Source: CAZYJR01 sp964647905
GTDB lineage: Bacteria; Desulfobacterota; DSM-4660; Desulfatiglandales; HGW-15
DNA: 64,000 nt
Reading direction: 5' to 3'
Assembly (NCBI GenBank): GCA_964647905.1
Contig: CAZYJR010000018.1
Span: forward strand, 1-64,000
Both the position numbers and the translations under genes were made by a program. Position 1 is the first letter of the stretch, and each line of letters begins with the position of its first letter. The notes beneath the pieces are model-generated. The model was given only the letters and a program-made list of their open reading frames with translations. It had not been told where the DNA came from and made no database searches. Of this stretch, positions 60,116-64,000 are shown one piece after another.

Positions 60116-61387
60116 TTAGAGCAAAAGCTTGACGAGCAAGGTATAGAATACCATGGAAAGCAGGAGGGTAAAAGGAAGAGTGATGAACCACGAATAGAGG
60201 ATGTTCCTGATCACCCTGAGATCGAGCACTCCCATTCCCCTCATGAACCCTACACCGATGACCGAGCCCACCAGTACGTGGGTGGTGGAAACCGGCAGCC
60301 CCAGCCTCGAGCAGATCAGGATGGTGGTGGCGGCGCCGAACTCAGCACTGAAACCCCTCACCGGAGTGATCTCGGTTATCCGCCTGCCGATCGTCTGCAT
60401 CACCCGGGCTCCGAAGAAGAGCAGCCCTCCACCCACGGCAGCGCCCCCGGTGGCCAGCATCCATGCCGGGACCTCCACCTGCATGGCCACGGTCTTGGTC
60501 TTGACCACTGAGAATATGGCCGCCAGCGGGCCCACTGCATTGGCCACATCGTTCGCGCCGTGGGCAAAGGCTACGTAGCAAGCGGTCATTATCTGCAGAT
60601 AGATAAACACGCATTCGGCCTTTTCATGCTGGTCCCCCCTGATCCACCGGCAGTTTTCGCCCCCCAGCCGGGAGAGAATCGCCTTTCCGGCGAATCCGGC
60701 GGCTGATGCCAATGGAAGGGCTATAACAAGGGCGTTTCCGAGGCTCAAATCGAGATGGAGGTTCTTGAGGCCCTTGAAGATCACGGAGAGGATGAGCACC
60801 AGGAAGACCACCGAGAGGATCCAAGGGGCGTATTGCTGCGTCCGGGCGTAGGGGTCGGGGGAGGACAGCAACTTCTTGTATATCAGGTAGTACGCGAACC
60901 CGCCTATCAGGGCCCCGGCCACAGGGGATATCACCCAGCTCAGAGCTATGGCCACCACGGTCCCCCAGCTGACCGCGCCTGCGCCTACTGCGACCACTCC
61001 GAAACCCACGACCGCCCCCACGATGGAATGCGTTGTGGATACGGGCAGTCCCAGGTGGCTGGCTATCTGCACCCACAGCCCGGCGGCCACCAGCGCGGCG
61101 AACATCCCCAGGAGCAGCTTCTCCGGGGAGCCGGCCAGGAGGGAGGGATCTATCATGCCCTTTCTTATGGTGTTGGTGACGTGGCCCCCTGCCAGGACCG
61201 CACCCACCATGTTAAATATGATGGAGACCACCACGGCCTGCTTCATGGTCAAGGCGCCCGAGCCGACCGAAGTACCCATGGCGTTAGCCAGATCATTGGC
61301 CCCGATGTTGGCCGCCATGTAAAACCCCAGCACGGTGGCCAGACCGAGGATGTAGTACTCCGTTCCCGCCGAGAAGAGCTCTACCAT
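60116..61387 (-). CDS. PiT-family inorganic phosphate permease
   Basis: 423 aa with about ten to eleven membrane helices. The internal repeat of the family is clear: GANDLANAMGT near 29 and GANDVANAVGP near 278, plus GLPVSTTHSIVG near 114 and GLPVSTTHVLVG near 374. It takes up phosphate with a cation. The DUF47 regulator is downstream and phoBR converges on the pair, so phosphate control is likely. Confidence 0.94.
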   Translation of the reverse strand: MVELFSAGTEYYILGLATVLGFYMAANIGANDLANAMGTSVGSGALTMKQAVVVSIIFNMVGAVLAGGHVTNTIRKGMIDPSLLAGSPEKLLLGMFAALVAAGLWVQIASHLGLPVSTTHSIVGAVVGFGVVAVGAGAVSWGTVVAIALSWVISPVAGALIGGFAYYLIYKKLLSSPDPYARTQQYAPWILSVVFLVLILSVIFKGLKNLHLDLSLGNALVIALPLASAAGFAGKAILSRLGGENCRWIRGDQHEKAECVFIYLQIMTACYVAFAHGANDVANAVGPLAAIFSVVKTKTVAMQVEVPAWMLATGGAAVGGGLLFFGARVMQTIGRRITEITPVRGFSAEFGAATTILICSRLGLPVSTTHVLVGSVIGVGFMRGMGVLDLRVIRNILYSWFITLPFTLLLSMVFYTLLVKLLL

Positions 61388-61505
61388 GGGCTACTCTGCA
61401 TCCTTTCCACATAAGGGGCAACGACCTTCTATCACGATCCCTCCGGGCAGGCAAGCCCCGCTCCATATCCCGGCCCGGACCCGATGGATTGCCGCAAGTT
61501 TGCGG

Positions 61506-61534
61506 TTGACCGAGACTCCGGCACCTTTTATACT
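61506..61534 (+). promoter_or_regulatory. Sigma-70-type promoter of the lipoprotein transglycosylase
   Basis: TTGACC (61506-61511), 17-base spacer, TATACT (61529-61534), one mismatch each. Start near 61541; leader about 50 bases with AAGGAG before the GTG at 61591. Confidence 0.72.
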
Positions 61535-61590
61535 CCGTTGTTCAAACACGAGAGGCGGCAAAAGCCATAAAACAACAAAGGAGACGGCCA

Positions 61591-63438
61591 GTGACCTGTT
61601 TTCCCAGTTTAGTTCGATTCGCAATGATCCCCCTTGTCTTGGGCCTGCTGGCAGGAACCGGCTGCACGGCCCTGGAGAATTCCAGACGCACCGAGACTTC
61701 ATCGGGTTCCATCCGCGCCGGGGAACTGGCAGCGGCGCGGTCACAAGCTGAGGACCAGGGCGGCCCAGGGAGGGTCCACCCGCCGCAAGAGGAATTCGTG
61801 CCGGCCCCCGAGCCCCGAGTCCCCGGTGAAACCCCTGCGCGCGAGGAAAAGGAGGAGGACCGGGCATCGACTGAAGAAGCCGGGGGAGAGCGCTCCCCGT
61901 CTCAGGACCTCATTGATTCGGCAATGGAGTTCTACCAGGCGTCCAGCGACTTCTGGGAGCAGGGAGACCTGGAGAACGCCCTGGACGCTCTGGACAAGGC
62001 CTACTCACTCATACTCCAGGTGGACGAGGAGTCGGACCCGGCCATCCTTCAGCAGAAGGAAGACCTCCGGATCACCATTTCGAGGCGGATCATAGAAGTC
62101 TATTCCTCCCGCTTCACCGTGGCCAACGGGAGCTACAAGGCCATCCCTTTGGACATGAACGACGAGGTGGAAAAGGCCCTGAAACTCTTCAAGGGGCGGG
62201 ACCGCAAGTTCTTCATAGAGGCTTATCGCCGCTCCGGCATATACCGGCCCATGATCCTGGAAAAGCTACAAGAAGCAGGGCTCCCGGAGGAGCTTTCCTG
62301 GCTCCCCCTGATCGAGAGCGGCTACAAGGTAAGGGCGCTGTCAAGCGCGCGGGCCCTGGGACTGTGGCAGTTCATAGCCTCGACCGGATACAAGTACGGC
62401 CTCAAGAGGGATCACTGGATCGACGAGAGGATGGATCCCGAGAAGTCCACCGAGGCCGCCATAGCATACCTCAAGGAACTCCACCAAATCTTCGGAGACT
62501 GGACCACCGTCCTTGCGGCTTACAACTGCGGGGAAAGGCGGGTACTCAACCGCATCAAGTCCCAAAAGATCCAATATCTGGACAACTTCTGGGACCTATA
62601 TCGCCGGCTGCCCAGGGAAACTGCCTTCTACGTCCCCAAGTTCCTGGCGGTCCTGCACATCTTGAACGACCCCGAGGAGCACGGCTTCGACCTCCCCCCA
62701 GTGCATGTACCGAGGTCCTTTGACGAGGTAACCGTCAGCAAGCAGGTGCACCTGAAGACCATTGCCGAGCAAATAGACTCAGACTACCAGCTCTTGAGGG
62801 AAATGAACCCGGAGCTTCGGCAGCACCTCACTCCGAACGATCCTTACGACTTGAAGGTTCCTGCAGGAAAGGGGCCGGTCCTGCTGGCCAAGCTGGGTGA
62901 GATACCGGCCTGGCACCCGCCCGTGCCGACTCACGTGGTCCACAAGGTGCGGCGGGGGGAGACTCTCTCGGGCATCGCCCGCAGGTACGGCACCTCGGTT
63001 CAGGCCATAATGGCCATGAACGGACTGCGCAGCAAGCACTACGTCAAGGCGGGATGGAACCTGAAGGTGCCCTCGTCCGGTAAGGCAACGGCGGTCGCCT
63101 CCCAGGGGGCGGAGGGCAGCATGACCAGGTACGTGGTCAGGAAGGGCGACTCCCTCTGGAAGATCGCCAGGCGGTTCTCCACCACCACACGGGCGATCCA
63201 GTCCGCCAACAACCTGAGGACCACCAGGCTGCAGATCGGCCAAGTCCTGAACGTACCCGCCGGGATCGGGACCAAGGCCTCTGGCGATGTCAAGACCTAC
63301 AGGGTGCGGCGAGGGGATTCGCCTTACATAATAGCCAAGAGGCACCGCATGGAGCTCTCGGAGTTCCTGAAGGTGAACAGGCTGACCCCCACCAGCACTA
63401 TCTACCCGGGGCAGATCGTCAAGGTCTCAGCCAGGTAA
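61591..63438 (+). CDS. mltD: MltD-type membrane-bound lytic transglycosylase, three LysM repeats
   Basis: 615 aa. A lipoprotein signal (LVLGLLAGTGC, lipid Cys near 25) is followed by a Pro/Glu-rich linker and a helical segment, then an SLT domain (about 205-360) with the catalytic Glu in LPLIESGYKVRALSSARALGLWQF-type motif near 237 and LAAYNCGERRV near 310. Three LysM repeats end the protein: HKVRRGETLSGIARRYG, YVVRKGDSLWKIARRFS and YRVRRGDSPYIIAKRH. It cuts peptidoglycan from the outer membrane inner face. Start GTG with AAGGAGA upstream. It is larger than the relative at 16598. Confidence 0.92.
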   Translation: MTCFPSLVRFAMIPLVLGLLAGTGCTALENSRRTETSSGSIRAGELAAARSQAEDQGGPGRVHPPQEEFVPAPEPRVPGETPAREEKEEDRASTEEAGGERSPSQDLIDSAMEFYQASSDFWEQGDLENALDALDKAYSLILQVDEESDPAILQQKEDLRITISRRIIEVYSSRFTVANGSYKAIPLDMNDEVEKALKLFKGRDRKFFIEAYRRSGIYRPMILEKLQEAGLPEELSWLPLIESGYKVRALSSARALGLWQFIASTGYKYGLKRDHWIDERMDPEKSTEAAIAYLKELHQIFGDWTTVLAAYNCGERRVLNRIKSQKIQYLDNFWDLYRRLPRETAFYVPKFLAVLHILNDPEEHGFDLPPVHVPRSFDEVTVSKQVHLKTIAEQIDSDYQLLREMNPELRQHLTPNDPYDLKVPAGKGPVLLAKLGEIPAWHPPVPTHVVHKVRRGETLSGIARRYGTSVQAIMAMNGLRSKHYVKAGWNLKVPSSGKATAVASQGAEGSMTRYVVRKGDSLWKIARRFSTTTRAIQSANNLRTTRLQIGQVLNVPAGIGTKASGDVKTYRVRRGDSPYIIAKRHRMELSEFLKVNRLTPTSTIYPGQIVKVSAR

Positions 63439-63442
63439 CAAC

Positions 63443-63778
63443 TCAAGGGCCATGCCTTTCATTGTCCGAGAGGAGGTCAGCCAGCCGGCCCCTGGTGTGC
63501 TCATCCTCGTGGCAGTAGACGCAGAGGTTCTCCCAGTTTGACCCGTCCCTCGGGTTGTTGTGGTGGTTGCCGTCCTTGTGGTGCACGGTCAGGAGATGCC
63601 TGTCGGCGTAATCGAACTCCCTGCCGCACTTGGCGCAGATCAGACCGTGGATCTTCAGGGAAAGCTCCCGGTAGCCCGGTTCCTGAGGGCGTGCACTGCG
63701 AAGCCTCCGGACCACGTCGTCCAGGGCCTCCTTTCGTACACCCCCCCTCCCCTTGCCGCGAAAACGTTCGTCCTTCAT
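63443..63778 (-). CDS. HNH endonuclease (YajD-like)
   Basis: 111 aa. A zinc knuckle CAKCGREF near 48 and CVYCHEDEH near 88 surround the HNH core HHKDGNHHNNPRDGSNWENL. Size and motifs match the YajD-type stand-alone HNH proteins of unknown role. AAGGAG precedes the ATG at 63778. It is convergent with mltD with a four-base gap. Confidence 0.83.
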   Translation of the reverse strand: MKDERFRGKGRGGVRKEALDDVVRRLRSARPQEPGYRELSLKIHGLICAKCGREFDYADRHLLTVHHKDGNHHNNPRDGSNWENLCVYCHEDEHTRGRLADLLSDNERHGP

Positions 63779-63890
63779 CGGGTCTGCTCCTTCTCTCCTT
63801 CAGTAAGCCCCCGACCGAGGGCCCTCCCTCCCTGCCCTATTTACCCCATCCTGGACCCATTGAAAAGAGAAGCGTGAGGACGTGTTATGA

Positions 63891-63998
63891 TCACGCCAGC
63901 CAGACCGAGTCCAGAAAGCTCCCGTGGAGGTCCACCACCATGCGCGGCCTGTTTCCCGCCAGGTCCCAAGGCACGAAACAGGCCAGATGATCGGACAG
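63891..63998 (-). CDS. C-terminal end of a protein cut by the window edge
   Basis: The complement frame is open from the window edge to a TGA at 63891-63893 and encodes 35 residues including CFVPWDLAGNRPRMVVDLHG, with codon use like the surrounding genes. It is probably the 3' end of a leftward gene; the family cannot be told from this part. The 112 bases between it and the HNH gene hold no other feature that I can support. Confidence 0.5.
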   Translation of the reverse strand: MSDHLACFVPWDLAGNRPRMVVDLHGSFLDSVWLA

Positions 63999-64000
63999 GC

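Overview
The window is high-GC bacterial chromosome. The gene content points to a Gram-negative, probably anaerobic bacterium of the Desulfobacterota (deltaproteobacterial) type: IHF and HU, MltD-type lytic transglycosylases, RapZ, several sigma-54 activators, many two-component genes, a selenium-linked molybdenum hydroxylase accessory gene and UbiD/TRAP aromatic-acid genes. This placement is inference; there is no rRNA or other decisive marker, and I found no tRNA gene, CRISPR array or intact insertion sequence.

Region 1 (1-18.2 kb) is ordinary core genome in short operons. It holds an HTH/Zn-ribbon regulator with a metallo-hydrolase, greA, an IscU-like scaffold overlapping RNase D, fabH, yqeB, a double-SPOR envelope protein, a Smr-domain operon, a thioredoxin/HEAT protein, a sugar-processing pair (alpha/alpha-barrel glycosidase plus GT4 glycosyltransferase), a tail-to-tail histidine kinase/LuxR regulator pair, an MltD-like transglycosylase and yjbQ.

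Region 2 (18.2-31.7 kb) is a foreign catabolic island. A 98-bp direct repeat (97/98 identical) of the yjbQ 3' end bounds it (18087-18184 and 31683-31780), and a frameshifted serine-recombinase remnant starts 4 bases inside the left repeat. The left half is visibly AT-richer than its surroundings. It encodes a leftward set (UbiD decarboxylase, acyl-CoA ligase, TAXI solute receptor, fused TRAP permease), a divergent sigma-54 activator, and rightward genes for two amidohydrolases and a PaaK-type ligase. In the divergent intergenic region I can read a -24/-12 promoter, two 19-bp dyads 105 bp apart, and a sigma-70 promoter whose -35 box lies inside one dyad. Together this looks like an activator-controlled cassette for uptake, CoA activation and decarboxylation of an aromatic or similar carboxylic acid.

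Region 3 (31.8-51.5 kb) is again core genome: hsp20-lon, a divergent phosphoglycerate kinase, a second IscU-like scaffold, HU, an HTH/nucleotidyltransferase-like protein, rapZ divergent from a beta-helix protein-glmM operon, a thiolase-DUF35-prmA-rsmE operon, enolase, an ADP-forming acyl-CoA synthetase-like protein with a PurN-like protein, and an ECF sigma/anti-sigma pair.

Region 4 (51.5-64 kb) holds nadC, a response regulator-histidine kinase broken by a one-base frameshift, an NtrC-type regulator, ihfA, ubiE, phoBR facing a DUF47-PiT phosphate-uptake operon, a lipoprotein transglycosylase with three LysM repeats, and an HNH nuclease. Several sigma-70 promoters can be read directly, and four of them share the -10 box TATAGT.
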